In this document: piece after piece, positions 1-8,037 of the stretch
How positions within the stretch are numbered: position 1 is the first letter of the stretch
Layout of the letters: each line of letters opens with the position of its first letter
Assembly: GCF_009733845.1 (NCBI RefSeq)
Contig: NZ_WNXZ01000008.1
Coordinates: forward strand, 124,001-188,000
Reading direction: 5' to 3'
From: Pseudactinotalea terrae
GTDB taxonomy: Bacteria > Actinomycetota > Actinomycetes > Actinomycetales > Beutenbergiaceae
Length of the DNA stretch: 64,000 nt
The notes under the pieces: generated by a model
Told to the model about the DNA's origin: nothing
Seen by the model: the letters and a program-made list of their open reading frames with translations, nothing else
Database searches by the model: none
Program-made: the position numbers and the translations under genes

Positions 1-1
1 C

Positions 2-256
2 CCAGACGATGAGCTGCTGGGCGTAGCCCTCGACACGTGCTGGCCGGGCGAACTCACCGCACGCGAACTCGTCGCCGCGCTCAAGAAACCGAGCCGCGAC
101 AACCTCGTGGGGTCGTACGCCATGTTTCTCACCCGGCTGGCGGAGAGGCCGACCGACCGCCAGGTACTCGACCTCGTGAGGGAAATCCACTCCCTCAACT
201 CGGCGTCGCCGGTGACGCACGAGCAGCCGAACACCTCGAAGGCGCCAACCGACTAA
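2..256 (+). pseudogene. Split NTPase/nuclease-type defence protein, upstream fragment (5' end outside window)
   Basis: An open frame enters from the left edge and ends at TAA 254-256. It reads PDDELLGVALDTCWPG...LTARELVAALKKPSRDNLVGSYAMFL, which resembles the segment following the NTPase domain of large (>1000 aa) uncharacterised NTPase proteins. The same protein type appears to continue in the next frame downstream, so one single-base shift between about 200 and 250 would join the two pieces. TAA overlaps the downstream ATG (TAATG), so translational coupling of two polypeptides is the alternative to a broken gene. The family assignment is from memory of similar proteins, and the NTPase motifs themselves would lie outside the window. 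Confidence 0.5.
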
Positions 257-2709
257 TGGGACTCGACACCGGATCCCGCAGGTCCCGGAGGCTCGCAACG
301 GCCTTACTCGCACGCCTGCTGGACTCCGATGAACTGCCCGAAGCGCTCCCGGAGGCGGGATGGCTCCTCGCCCAGTGCATCAGGCTCCACGAGCCTCTTC
401 AACTACCGAGCCGCTTCCTCCCCGCCGCACCCAGCGACCACGACGAGACACGCGACCTCCGTCGGTCGCTCCTCATCGAGGCAATGCGCCACATCCCCGA
501 ACGGGAGGCGCCCCTGCTCAACTGGCGCTGGCAAGCCGCAACAGGCTCACGGCGGAACGGGCTACTCGGCCACAACGACTTCCAATGGCTACTCGAACTC
601 GACCAGTCCAAGCTCCCGCGGGACGCGACCGCGGCCCTGATCACGGCCGTCTTCGACCCCGACGATCCAGCACACGTTGAAGTTGCGTGGGAACACCGAG
701 ACCACATTCTGTTCGAGACGACCGTGGGCCGGTGGTTCGCCGCCGTCGAGTTCGGGAGCGAGCGCGCAGAGCAGTTGCAAGATCACTACCGACTCGCGAC
801 CGAATCCACTGCCTGGCCAGAAGCAGCAAGCCACGTACGGGAGCTTCGTGACGTCTGGCAACGGTGCATGACCGGCGACCACGCACTCATTCCGCACCTT
901 TACCTACTGCTATGGACCGAGCCGGAGACGGGCGCCTGGGACTTTCCTGCAGGTGACCCGTCGACGTGGCCAGGGTCCGGAACCATCGACCTCAACGTGG
1001 ACCGACTGCTTCGGGAGTCTGTCGCGTTCCTACACTCATACGACCCGTCCGCGGAATCGTGGACCCGCACCGTCGGCACGACCTCGCGCACAGCTCTCGC
1101 CGGTTACGTGGCACTTCGCGAGATCCTCCGACACAATGCCAGTGGCGGCGACGTCCCGTCGCCCAACGTGGCCGCCCTCCGGAGCTGGGCCGTAGTCGTC
1201 GTCCGTTGCCCCTATGTCGGCCTTCCGGAGAACGACGAACTGCACGCCAAGCTTGAGGACCAGCTAGCCAGCCGAGCCCGTACAGAGTATGTAGCGGCCT
1301 ATGCGCAGTGGTTCAAGCTCGCCGCCCAGTCCGGAGAGCCCGCACCCAGCCTGGGCCGCATTGCCGGCATGGCGCTCGGCGAGAGCGACAACGAACTCTT
1401 CGAGTTCTGGCCCGTGCTCGCGAGGATCGTTGACGAGTCCGCACGGCTCTGCGCGAGGGAGGCCGACGACAGCGAAGCGGCAGGTCGCCTCGCCTCCGGC
1501 GCCGCGGCACTTCGCTCGCTTACTTGCTTCCTCGCGGGCACCGGCCGTCTGCTGGCCGACAGCTGGAAAACAGTCGGCGCTCCAGGGGCGGAGGCGCAGA
1601 CCCGAGCAATCGTGGCCGTCGCTGAGCTTAGTGTGGGCATTGCGTCGTGGACCGAGGTGTTTGATCTCATTCGCTCCGATCAGTCCTTCGGTCAGGCGCT
1701 GGCAGCCGAAGCGTCGCTGGCCCCCGGGTCGAGTGGTTGGATGAGTCGCCTCACAGAGGCCGAGGTCGCGGAAGTCGCGTCGTGGCTCCTCAGCAGCTGG
1801 GGAGCGGGACCGGTCAACATTGAGCGACCCTCGCCCGACGACCGAGTCAGAAACTGGCGCGACGGCGTCCTGAATGAGCTTGCCGGCAGATCGTCCGCGA
1901 CAGCACTCACCGCGCTCGATCGATTCCGCACGCTCTACCCCGAGTCCTACCGGTTGCAGGAGTTGTTCGACGAGACCGAGGCGCGGCACCGGGACGAAGC
2001 CTGGCGGGGGCCCACACCTAACGAGCTCGCGCGCCTCGTTCAGGACAAGCGTCTCGGCTTCGTGACCGATGAAGACAGCCTGTATCGCCTCGTCATCGAC
2101 ATCGTTGAGCGACTCGGTGAGCGTCTCCAACGTGTCGGTCAGCTCCTGTGGAACGAGAGCCGGCCCCAGTCGCAGCCCGCAGTTGGAACGACTGCCCCGA
2201 AGGTGTGGTCACCCAAGTTCGAGGCCGCCTTGTCGGACTTCCTCGAAGACCATCTGCGCAGCGAACTCGCCAGCGCGCTCGTCGTCAACCGCGAGGTTCT
2301 CGTCCGACCGACAACCAGCAAAGGTCACGGGCTGGCTGTCGATGTCCTGGTCTCTGGTGCGACGGGGCTCCCTTCGGAACACACGATGGCTGTACCCATC
2401 GAGGTAAAGGGAAACTGGAACCGCGGCCTGATTGAGGATCTCCAAGCGCAACTCGTCGAGGACTATCTCCCGGCGCTCGGCTCGCACCGTGGCATCTATT
2501 TGTGCGCCTGGTTCGCACCTGACGAGTGGACCGACCACGACAATCGCCGACCATTCGCAGCAAGTCGCGATAGATACCAGGTTGAAGTCGAACTAGCGGA
2601 GCGAGCAGCATCAGCATCGGTCGGCGGGGTCGAGATTGCAGCACCTGTCCTGGACGTTCCTCGCCCGACGCCGACGAAGAGGAAGTCTCGTGACCAACGA
2701 CAACACTGA
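256..2709 (+). CDS. Large defence-like protein with C-terminal PD-(D/E)XK-like nuclease domain (continuation of split gene)
   Basis: Read from ATG 256 this is 817 residues, mostly helical and without recognised motifs for about 650 residues. The C-terminal domain carries a PD-(D/E)XK-like signature: Asp696 (VDVLV), then Glu716-x-Lys718 in IEVKGNW, then Gln732 and Tyr737 in QLVEDY, followed by GIYLCAWF. The frame stays open back to position 37, but residues encoded before 256 look like shadow sequence, while another frame encodes the convincing upstream part. I infer a nuclease arm of a large NTPase-type antiphage protein broken by a frameshift. It contains a TTA leucine codon at 304-306, rare in such genomes, and sits beside other defence-like genes and IS elements. 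Confidence 0.6.
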   Translation: MGLDTGSRRSRRLATALLARLLDSDELPEALPEAGWLLAQCIRLHEPLQLPSRFLPAAPSDHDETRDLRRSLLIEAMRHIPEREAPLLNWRWQAATGSRRNGLLGHNDFQWLLELDQSKLPRDATAALITAVFDPDDPAHVEVAWEHRDHILFETTVGRWFAAVEFGSERAEQLQDHYRLATESTAWPEAASHVRELRDVWQRCMTGDHALIPHLYLLLWTEPETGAWDFPAGDPSTWPGSGTIDLNVDRLLRESVAFLHSYDPSAESWTRTVGTTSRTALAGYVALREILRHNASGGDVPSPNVAALRSWAVVVVRCPYVGLPENDELHAKLEDQLASRARTEYVAAYAQWFKLAAQSGEPAPSLGRIAGMALGESDNELFEFWPVLARIVDESARLCAREADDSEAAGRLASGAAALRSLTCFLAGTGRLLADSWKTVGAPGAEAQTRAIVAVAELSVGIASWTEVFDLIRSDQSFGQALAAEASLAPGSSGWMSRLTEAEVAEVASWLLSSWGAGPVNIERPSPDDRVRNWRDGVLNELAGRSSATALTALDRFRTLYPESYRLQELFDETEARHRDEAWRGPTPNELARLVQDKRLGFVTDEDSLYRLVIDIVERLGERLQRVGQLLWNESRPQSQPAVGTTAPKVWSPKFEAALSDFLEDHLRSELASALVVNREVLVRPTTSKGHGLAVDVLVSGATGLPSEHTMAVPIEVKGNWNRGLIEDLQAQLVEDYLPALGSHRGIYLCAWFAPDEWTDHDNRRPFAASRDRYQVEVELAERAASASVGGVEIAAPVLDVPRPTPTKRKSRDQRQH

Positions 2710-2942
2710 CCACGACAGCCGCGGCGGATTGGTGGCCGCGGTTATGACGCCCAGCATTGCCCGGCGCTCGCCGAGCTGCTTCACCGCGGCGGCCACGCCG
2801 ACGTCTACGTCGGGAGCCCGAGCGCATGATGCCCGGATCCCGAGCGGCAGGTCTGTCGGGCAGTGACGCCGGACCAGCTCCTGACGCGGGTCCCGCGCGC
2901 GCCGACGTTCGTCCTAAGATGTGGGGCGATCCTCACTAGGCT

Positions 2943-4295
2943 GTGGAAATGGGACACGATACGACGCGGTTGATACCTCGGCCGATGTACGTCGTCCGCG
3001 CGAAGGGCGCGAGGCGGATTATTCTGGCGAACGCGGACAGGATCAGCGAAGTGTTCGACAAGGCATCGACGCCAACGCCGGGATCGCTTTGTGCCATCGT
3101 CGGGCAAGACGACGAAGAACTCGGCCCTGGTGAATATCTGATCGCACTGGCGGTCACGAAGGGCGTGGCAGGGGTAGCAAGCGGAACGCTCCGCGCGATG
3201 CTGTCGCCGATCCTCCGTCTGTCCGCAGCCGACGAACTTGAGACCCTTCGAGCTGACGGCGTACCGATCCCGATACCGCCCTACTTCTACGCCGATCGTC
3301 TTGAACCCGCCACAGCTGAAGGTCTTCTGGGCCACCTTAGGAATGGTGACCCAGTGGTCGGTCCGTGGCTGGACTCGATATTGGCCGACCGGAGAGTGTT
3401 CAATGACAGGGTTCAGCAATCAAGGGCGGAGGCGCGAGATGCCGTTCAGCTTGCCTCGCAAGTGGCGGGCTTTCAACTTCCGGCAGACGCCTTCACAGAC
3501 TCCCCCGTTGCCAGGGAGAACGAGACCCTTCTCGACACGGTCCTCAATGCGGGCTATGAGAGAGACCTAGAGGAGGAACTCCTCCCCCTCGACCTTCAGC
3601 GTTTCGACGGAAAACTGTCCGTCCGCCAGCGAGGGGCAAGCTTGGCAGTCTTTGAGGATCCAGCGAGCGACCAAAGGCTTTTAGTAATGTCAGTCAACAA
3701 GAAGCCACTCGAAGAAGAGCTCGGCGTGGACCTCCTCTACTGGGATGAGCTCCATGACGCATTCACTTTCCTCCAGTACAAGCGTCTGGAACGAATCGAA
3801 AGTCCCGCAAGTGATGGTGGGCCTGAGTGGGCCTACCGCCGGAAGGCCGAACTAAAGAAGCAACTCGCACTCATGCCAAAGGGGCGCGGACTGCCCAAGA
3901 CTGCCGCAGACTGGCGTGCCTTCGACACGCCATTTTGGTTCAAGTTTGTTCGCGGGGACGCTGCGCGCAAGCTTGACGGCAAGGTGTTGAAAGGAATGTA
4001 CGTGCCAGCGGACTGGCTGCGCCTCGCAATAGACGACTCAGCGTTGCAGGCGGGACCGCGGGGCGGGTTCCGCCTGACTTTCAGCAACACCAAGTATCTC
4101 GGCAGAAGTAGCTTTATTCAACTCCTATCTCGTGCATTTATCGGCACCGCCGGCGCGAGATCTAAGTCCTTCCAGAAGGTAATGGAGAATCTCGGAACGA
4201 ACCGCGAACTCATCATTGCCATCAGGTCCGAATGGCAGCAACCCACAATAGAAGATCTACCCGGCGCCGAAGTTCCTAGCGCGGCACCCTTCTAG
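2943..4295 (+). CDS. Uncharacterised 450-aa protein, possible PD-(D/E)XK-like nuclease
   Basis: I do not recognise this gene by name. GTG at 2943 or ATG at 2949 can start it. It has no signal peptide or membrane segment. The central part reads VDLLYWDELHDAFTFLQYKRLE, with Asp263 followed about 15 residues later by Gln278-Tyr-Lys280 at a strand end. This is the spacing of a PD-(D/E)XK core with Gln in place of Glu, and a lysine-rich helix follows. This is inference from pattern only. Base composition falls visibly to near 50-58% G+C in the second half, and a TTA leucine codon occurs at 3681-3683, suggesting horizontal acquisition. It lies 233 bp after the split nuclease gene on the same strand and could be part of the same defence cassette. 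Confidence 0.6.
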   Translation: MEMGHDTTRLIPRPMYVVRAKGARRIILANADRISEVFDKASTPTPGSLCAIVGQDDEELGPGEYLIALAVTKGVAGVASGTLRAMLSPILRLSAADELETLRADGVPIPIPPYFYADRLEPATAEGLLGHLRNGDPVVGPWLDSILADRRVFNDRVQQSRAEARDAVQLASQVAGFQLPADAFTDSPVARENETLLDTVLNAGYERDLEEELLPLDLQRFDGKLSVRQRGASLAVFEDPASDQRLLVMSVNKKPLEEELGVDLLYWDELHDAFTFLQYKRLERIESPASDGGPEWAYRRKAELKKQLALMPKGRGLPKTAADWRAFDTPFWFKFVRGDAARKLDGKVLKGMYVPADWLRLAIDDSALQAGPRGGFRLTFSNTKYLGRSSFIQLLSRAFIGTAGARSKSFQKVMENLGTNRELIIAIRSEWQQPTIEDLPGAEVPSAAPF

Positions 4296-4439
4296 GCCAG
4301 GGCTCAGCTCCAAGCCATGCGTAGGCCACTCGCTCGCGGGCGAAGGGCCGCGATCTGAGGAGCCTCCGCGAGCCGATCGGCGGTCGACGCCTGCTTGCCA
4401 AGTCACGTTCGGGGTCGCCGCGTTCGAACCGTCCGGACG

Positions 4440-4900
4440 GCGTTCTGTCCAGGACCCAGCGCTGGTGCTGGACGCCTTCCACGTGGTCACCTTGGGCACC
4501 AAGGGCGTGGACGCGGTCCGCCGCCGCGTCAGCAGCAGAGCACCGGGCACCGAGGCCGCAACGGCGACCCGCTCTTCGGGATCCAGACCATCCTGCGCGC
4601 CGGCGCGGAGAACCCCACTGAACGGCAGGTCGAACGGTTCGTCGAGGACATCAGCGCCGACGACCGCCGCGAAGAGGTACTGGGCCCGCCGCTGCGCCCA
4701 GGACCTGCCCGATTCCCGAGATCCCCGCCTGGGCAAGTCGCTACGTCGATGGAGGCGTTCCTGGCACACTTCAGCACCGGCCGATCATCTAACGGCGGCA
4801 CCGAAGCCATGAACGGCATCATCGAGCCCCACCGACGACTCGCACGCGCCTTCCGCAACCGCGACAACCATCGCCTCCGCATGATCCTCGTCGCTGGAGG
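4440..4900 (+). pseudogene. ISL3-family transposase remnant
   Basis: Pieces of an ISL3-type transposase are scattered over two frames. LDAFHVVTLGTKGVDAVRRRV is in one frame (from 4465). GHRGRNGDPLFGIQTILRAGAEN follows in another. CAQDLPDSRDPRLGKSLRRW is back in the first. MEAFLAHFSTGRSSNGGTEAMNGIIE, then RLARAFRNRDNHRLRMILVAGG, returns to the second. The LDAFHVV..G and SSNGGTEA.NG..E..RR.ARGFRN blocks are hallmarks of the family. At least three frameshifts, loss of the middle, and absence of the N-terminal zinc-binding/HTH region show that it is dead. No matching terminal repeats were found. Confidence 0.75.
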
Positions 4901-5012
4901 TCCTAACCCGGATCCCCACCGAATGTCCGAAGAGCCCGTTCGACGGATTGCCGATTCTCCCTGCGTGATGAGGGCCCAGAACCTCGGCATATCTTCACGC
5001 CCTGCAACCTGA

Positions 5013-5174
5013 CCGTGCAGGTATGAGCGGCTGGCCGCTGTCGGGGTCAGGGGGCTCTTTACGGGAGATCGCTCCCGACCCTGGTCTCACCGGGTGTCGT
5101 CCCGCGTCGACGGAGTAGTCATTCGGTTGCTCCTCGGGCGGGACGTGGTGAGCCAGAGATGTCTGCGGCGTGTT
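5013..5174. other. Short non-coding stretch between ISL3 remnant and AbiTii gene
   Basis: About 160 bp follow the ISL3 remnant with no supported gene. A GGCTCTTTACGG string at about 5053-5064 resembles ISL3-family termini but points the wrong way to be the right end of the adjacent remnant. Nothing else stands out. Confidence 0.3.
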
Positions 5175-6089
5175 TCATAGCCCGAGAAATCCCGTGGCCG
5201 CCGTGGCTATCGCACTGCCGAGCGCGTTGGCACCCACTGCAGTTCCGGTCTCAGCGAGCCAGGAACGAACGCGCGGCCATCGCCCGGCCGCGCTTGCATC
5301 GCACTCGTCTTGCGCGATTGCGGCCGCTAGGGCGCGCTGATCCTCGACAGCCAACCCGGCTGCCGCGAGGTACCTGATTAATCCCGCGGTATCGTCACGG
5401 CTTGGCGCAACTGCACCGACAGTCTGCGTGGCGTTCTTGCCCGCGACGGCCACATTCCCTTGTCCATAGAAGTAGTTGTTGATCGCGATGACCGCGTCCG
5501 CCTTCTGTTCCACTGGCGCGCTCGACTCGCCAGCACCTGGGGCGACCTTTTCGATGGCGAGCGCCAGGTCGAGCACCCTGTTTCGAACCACCTCGCACAC
5601 TCGCGCTGTGACGCTCTGGTCGACCACGACCTTTACCTGCGCAAGCGCGAAGTCCTCACGGAGGCCGGTCGTTGCCTCGCCGGACTGGATGAGCATGCCG
5701 TACAGCTGCATTCCACCGTCGGGCCAACCAAAACTCGCAGGCGTGTCGCGAACAGCCCAAGCCTCGATATTGGCGATCGGCTCCCGGAACCATCGATTGA
5801 AGAGCGGACCGTCGCGATACTCCTCCGGGAGGTTAAAGGGCTCAATGATGACGTTCCTTATTTCCGCGCCCATGATGCCCATGTAGTGCCCGTACACCGG
5901 AGCGCGGTGCGGTCCTCGGTAGGGCGGCAGCTCCACACCGTCGCCGTAGCCGTTTAGTTCGTGCTCCACCCACTCGGCGAGTGGTGCCGCTTCCGTCCTT
6001 GCGGCGAGCACCTTCATCTGCCGGAGAAGGACGGCGAGTGGAGCGCTCCCGCTCGCGCCTCGAACGATGTCGTCCAGAAGTGTCACCAC
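5175..6089 (-). CDS. AbiTii-domain protein
   Basis: The N-terminus, TLLDDIVRGASGSAPLAVLLRQMKVLAARTEAAPLAEWVEHELNGYG, matches the AbiTii domain, an abortive-infection-related module often found at the start of putative antiphage effectors. The GTG codons at 6089 or 6086 are the likely starts, because the longer open frame (to 6203) adds a low-complexity basic leader that the family lacks. The product is about 304 residues. The middle and C-terminal part is unrecognised and ends in an Ala/Gly-rich, mildly hydrophobic segment (VGANALGSAIATAATGFLGL) that might touch a membrane. A TTA leucine codon lies at about 5379-5381. Its position between two IS elements supports a mobile defence cargo role. 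The cellular target is unknown. Confidence 0.7.
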   Translation of the reverse strand: MVTLLDDIVRGASGSAPLAVLLRQMKVLAARTEAAPLAEWVEHELNGYGDGVELPPYRGPHRAPVYGHYMGIMGAEIRNVIIEPFNLPEEYRDGPLFNRWFREPIANIEAWAVRDTPASFGWPDGGMQLYGMLIQSGEATTGLREDFALAQVKVVVDQSVTARVCEVVRNRVLDLALAIEKVAPGAGESSAPVEQKADAVIAINNYFYGQGNVAVAGKNATQTVGAVAPSRDDTAGLIRYLAAAGLAVEDQRALAAAIAQDECDASAAGRWPRVRSWLAETGTAVGANALGSAIATAATGFLGL

Positions 6090-6485
6090 GCCAGTATCCG
6101 GCAGCCGCCGCCTCGCGCACAGTTGCGCGCTCTCCAGCGCGTGGCACGGGAGGCTGTCCCTGCCGGGTCTGGACCACCTCCACTTGCGCGGAGCGCAGAG
6201 CATGGCGACGCAGAGTCAGAGTCGTCGGTCCCCCGAGGATTCGATGCATTCGACCAAGAAAGGGATCCGCGCCCAAGGGCCGATGGGCTTCACGCCGGTC
6301 ACCCTGGGACGCCGATGCGGCAGACCGCGCATGGAACTGGCTACGTGGTGGCAGAAGTGATCACTGCTGCGCGGGGTCTCGGTGCTTCGGAGTGGAGACT
6401 TGCCACGAGGCTGACACGTAAGTTTGTTGACGCGCAAAAGGCCAGGTCAGAGTGACACGGCCGAGACTCCCACCGTCTCCGCAGT
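6090..6485. other. Intergenic region between AbiTii gene and IS481 element
   Basis: This stretch of about 395 bp has overlapping open frames on both strands, but none has a recognisable domain, ribosome-binding site or convincing start. It contains the AbiTii promoter side and, at its right edge, one copy of the target duplication of the IS481 element. I see no RNA gene or strong repeat in it. Confidence 0.3.
6470..6485 (+). repeat. Target-site duplication, left copy (IS481 insertion)
   Basis: CCACCGTCTCCGCAGT lies directly before the left terminal repeat of the element and is repeated exactly at 7803-7818 after the right terminal repeat. The identity continues three bases into TGT, making 19 bp of apparent direct repeat. 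Confidence 0.8.
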
Positions 6486-6508
6486 TGTGATGTCGCAAGA
6501 CATCCCGG
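6486..6508 (+). repeat. IS481 left terminal inverted repeat
   Basis: Begins TGTGATGTCG and ends ACATCCCGG. It pairs with the reverse complement of 7780-7802 at 18 of 23 positions, with the inner ACATCCCGG identical. Confidence 0.8.
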
Positions 6509-6509
6509 A

Positions 6510-6540
6510 CGCCCGAACCCACGGATCGTGGGTTCGGGCG
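6510..6540 (-). terminator. Hairpin 3' of the IS481 transposase
   Basis: A perfect 14-bp stem, 6510-6523 with 6527-6540, encloses a three-base GAT loop. The stem carries CGAACCCACG. It lies just past the transposase stop codon (6545) in the direction of transcription, with an A-rich and T-rich flank, and probably acts as the element's terminator. Confidence 0.65.
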
Positions 6541-6544
6541 TTCG

Positions 6545-7712
6545 TCATTTGGGGGGTTGTGGCTGGTAGTCGCGGTCGGGGTTGATGGTGAGTTCGCGCA
6601 GGATCTCGCCGGTGCTCGCGTTGATGACGCGGACGTGGAGGTCTTGGGCCAGGAGCAGGACGCGGGTTCCCTTGTGGGTTCGGCCGATGCCGATGTGGTG
6701 CAGGCGGCCGTTGACGCGCAGGGTCACGGTGCCGCCGGTATCGACGATGTCCTCGCGGACGCGTTCGTGTGTCGTGGCGGGGGTGGTGGCCTCGGGGGCG
6801 GCTTTGGGAAGGGTGTCGTAGAGAGCTGCGGGCACGGCCTGATGGGGCAGCGAGCGGTGTCCGCGTTCGTGGTTGTAGATCTGGGCGAACCTGTCCAGCA
6901 GGGCCTGCAGCTGCTCGATGGTCTGGGGTTGGTCGGGCTGGGCGCGGAGCCAGTTCTTGAGGGTTTGTTGGAAGCGTTCCACTTTGCCTTGGGTCTGGGG
7001 GTGGCCGCCGCGGCCGTTGATCTGACGGATGTGCCAGGTCGCGAGGAGGGCTTCGAAGCCGTTGCGGCCGGGGTGGCCACTGAACCGGGTGGTGAAGACC
7101 ATGCCGTTGTCGGTCAACGTCGAGGCGGGGCGTCCGTGCAGGTCACAGGCTCTCTGGAAGGTGGTGATCACGATCGGGGTGGACCACCCGGGGGTGGGCG
7201 CTCAGGCTGATCGCGTAGCGGGTGCAGTCATCGATGAAGCACAAGATCTCGGCGTCGGTGCCGTCGGTGAGGCGGTAGTGGGTGAAGTCGGCCTGCCAGC
7301 ACTGGTTCGGCAGCTCGGCGGCGAAGCGGATCTAGGAGGATTTCGGGCGCTTCTTCGGTTCCGGGGTCACGAGCCCTTGCCGGACCAGGATGCGGTGCAC
7401 GCTGGCCCGGGAGATCTCGATGCCGTGGGTGTGGTGCAGGTGCCAGCGGATCGAGTCTGCTCCGGCGTCCAGGCCCTGCCCGGTCAGCCGGGCCCGGATT
7501 GTGACCACCAGCTCGACCCGGGCGGGTGTGGTCGCGGTCGGGCTGCTATGCGGACGGCGTGAGCGGGCCTCGAAAGCAGCATCGCCCTCAGCGCGGTAGC
7601 GCGCCAGCAGCTCATAGATCCAGGACCGCGAGACGCCGTAATCACGCGCGACCTGCGCGACGCTGCGTCCCTGAACCGTCACGGCAGTGATGACCAGACG
7701 TGCTTTCGACAT
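6545..7712 (-). pseudogene. IS481-family transposase, disrupted
   Basis: The N-terminal part (7712 to 7335) reads MSKARLVITAVTVQGRSVAQVARDYGVSRSWIYELLARY, an IS481-type helix-turn-helix. It then meets an in-frame TAG at 7332-7334 where the family usually continues. Reading resumes with WQADFTHYRLTDG (first catalytic Asp) and CFIDDCTRYA. A one-base shift near 7190-7200 then moves to the frame encoding VITTFQRACDLHG..LTDNG (second Asp) and GKVERFQQTLKNWL (catalytic Glu), ending at 6545. The DDE triad is therefore present but split by a nonsense codon and a frameshift. The element must be mobilised in trans, if at all. Confidence 0.85.
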
Positions 7713-7744
7713 GCCCAGACGGTGGCGCCCCGTCCGCGATCACC

Positions 7745-7789
7745 TGAGACATCTGTCCGGGATGTCTTGAGACATGTGTCCGGGATGTC
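7745..7789 (+). repeat. Two subterminal 22-bp direct repeats in IS481
   Basis: TGAGACAT.TGTCCGGGATGTC occurs at 7745-7766 and 7768-7789 with one mismatch. The ACATCCCGG/CCGGGATGT core is shared with both terminal repeats, so these are plausible transposase-binding sites. Confidence 0.65.
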
Positions 7790-7802
7790 CTGAACCAGCA
7801 CA
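7780..7802 (-). repeat. IS481 right terminal inverted repeat
   Basis: Partner of 6486-6508. It ends ...CCAGCACA at 7802 and is followed immediately by the second copy of the target duplication. Confidence 0.8.
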
Positions 7803-7818
7803 CCACCGTCTCCGCAGT
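7803..7818 (+). repeat. Target-site duplication, right copy (IS481 insertion)
   Basis: Exact copy of 6470-6485 (CCACCGTCTCCGCAGT) abutting the right terminal repeat. Confidence 0.8.
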
Positions 7819-7872
7819 TGTTCTGAGTCGCGACATCGTTGATACGGTGTCACGGCTCAGGACTCGGTGTGG

Positions 7873-8019
7873 TCAGCGGGCGAGTCGCCCGTGGAACCCA
7901 GGACGCACCAGAGCCTCCATCAGACCCAGGGCGATCCAGTCGCTGACCAGGCCTGCTGCTGGCCTTGTCTCGAGTGGGGGTAGTCCGGCGGCCAGGACAA
8001 CGCATGCCCATTCGGGCGG
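7873..8019 (-). pseudogene. Possible C-terminal gene fragment
   Basis: A minus-strand frame without an obvious start reads PPEWACVVLAAGLPPLETRP, then SDWIALGLMEALVRPGFHGRLAR and stop at 7873-7875. Codon use is GC-rich in third positions and the sequence looks protein-like, but I do not recognise it and it may be chance. It lies between the MFS gene and the IS481 insertion and could be the tail of a gene lost by rearrangement. Confidence 0.25.
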
Positions 8020-8037
8020 CGGTCGTCTGCTGCCTGC

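Larger units (their letters stand above)
6486..7802 (-). mobile_element. IS481-family insertion sequence, 1317 bp
   Basis: The element is bounded by 23-bp imperfect inverted repeats (6486-6508 and 7780-7802, 18 of 23 matching, ends TGTG...CACA with an ACATCCCGG core) and by an exact 16-bp target duplication. It encodes one minus-strand transposase with the IS481-type N-terminal HTH and DDE core. Just inside the right end, two 22-bp direct repeats (7745-7766 and 7768-7789, core GTCCGGGATGTC) look like subterminal transposase-binding sites. The coding region is broken, so the copy cannot move by itself. The intact target duplication suggests that insertion was fairly recent. Confidence 0.85.

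Noticed and set aside
37-255. N-terminal extension of the large nuclease gene to position 37
   Set aside because: The convincing protein sequence for this stretch is in another frame. The extension is Arg-rich shadow sequence.
5053-5064. GGCTCTTTACGG as the right end of the ISL3 element
   Set aside because: It points in the left-end orientation and no partner copy was found on the other side of the remnant.
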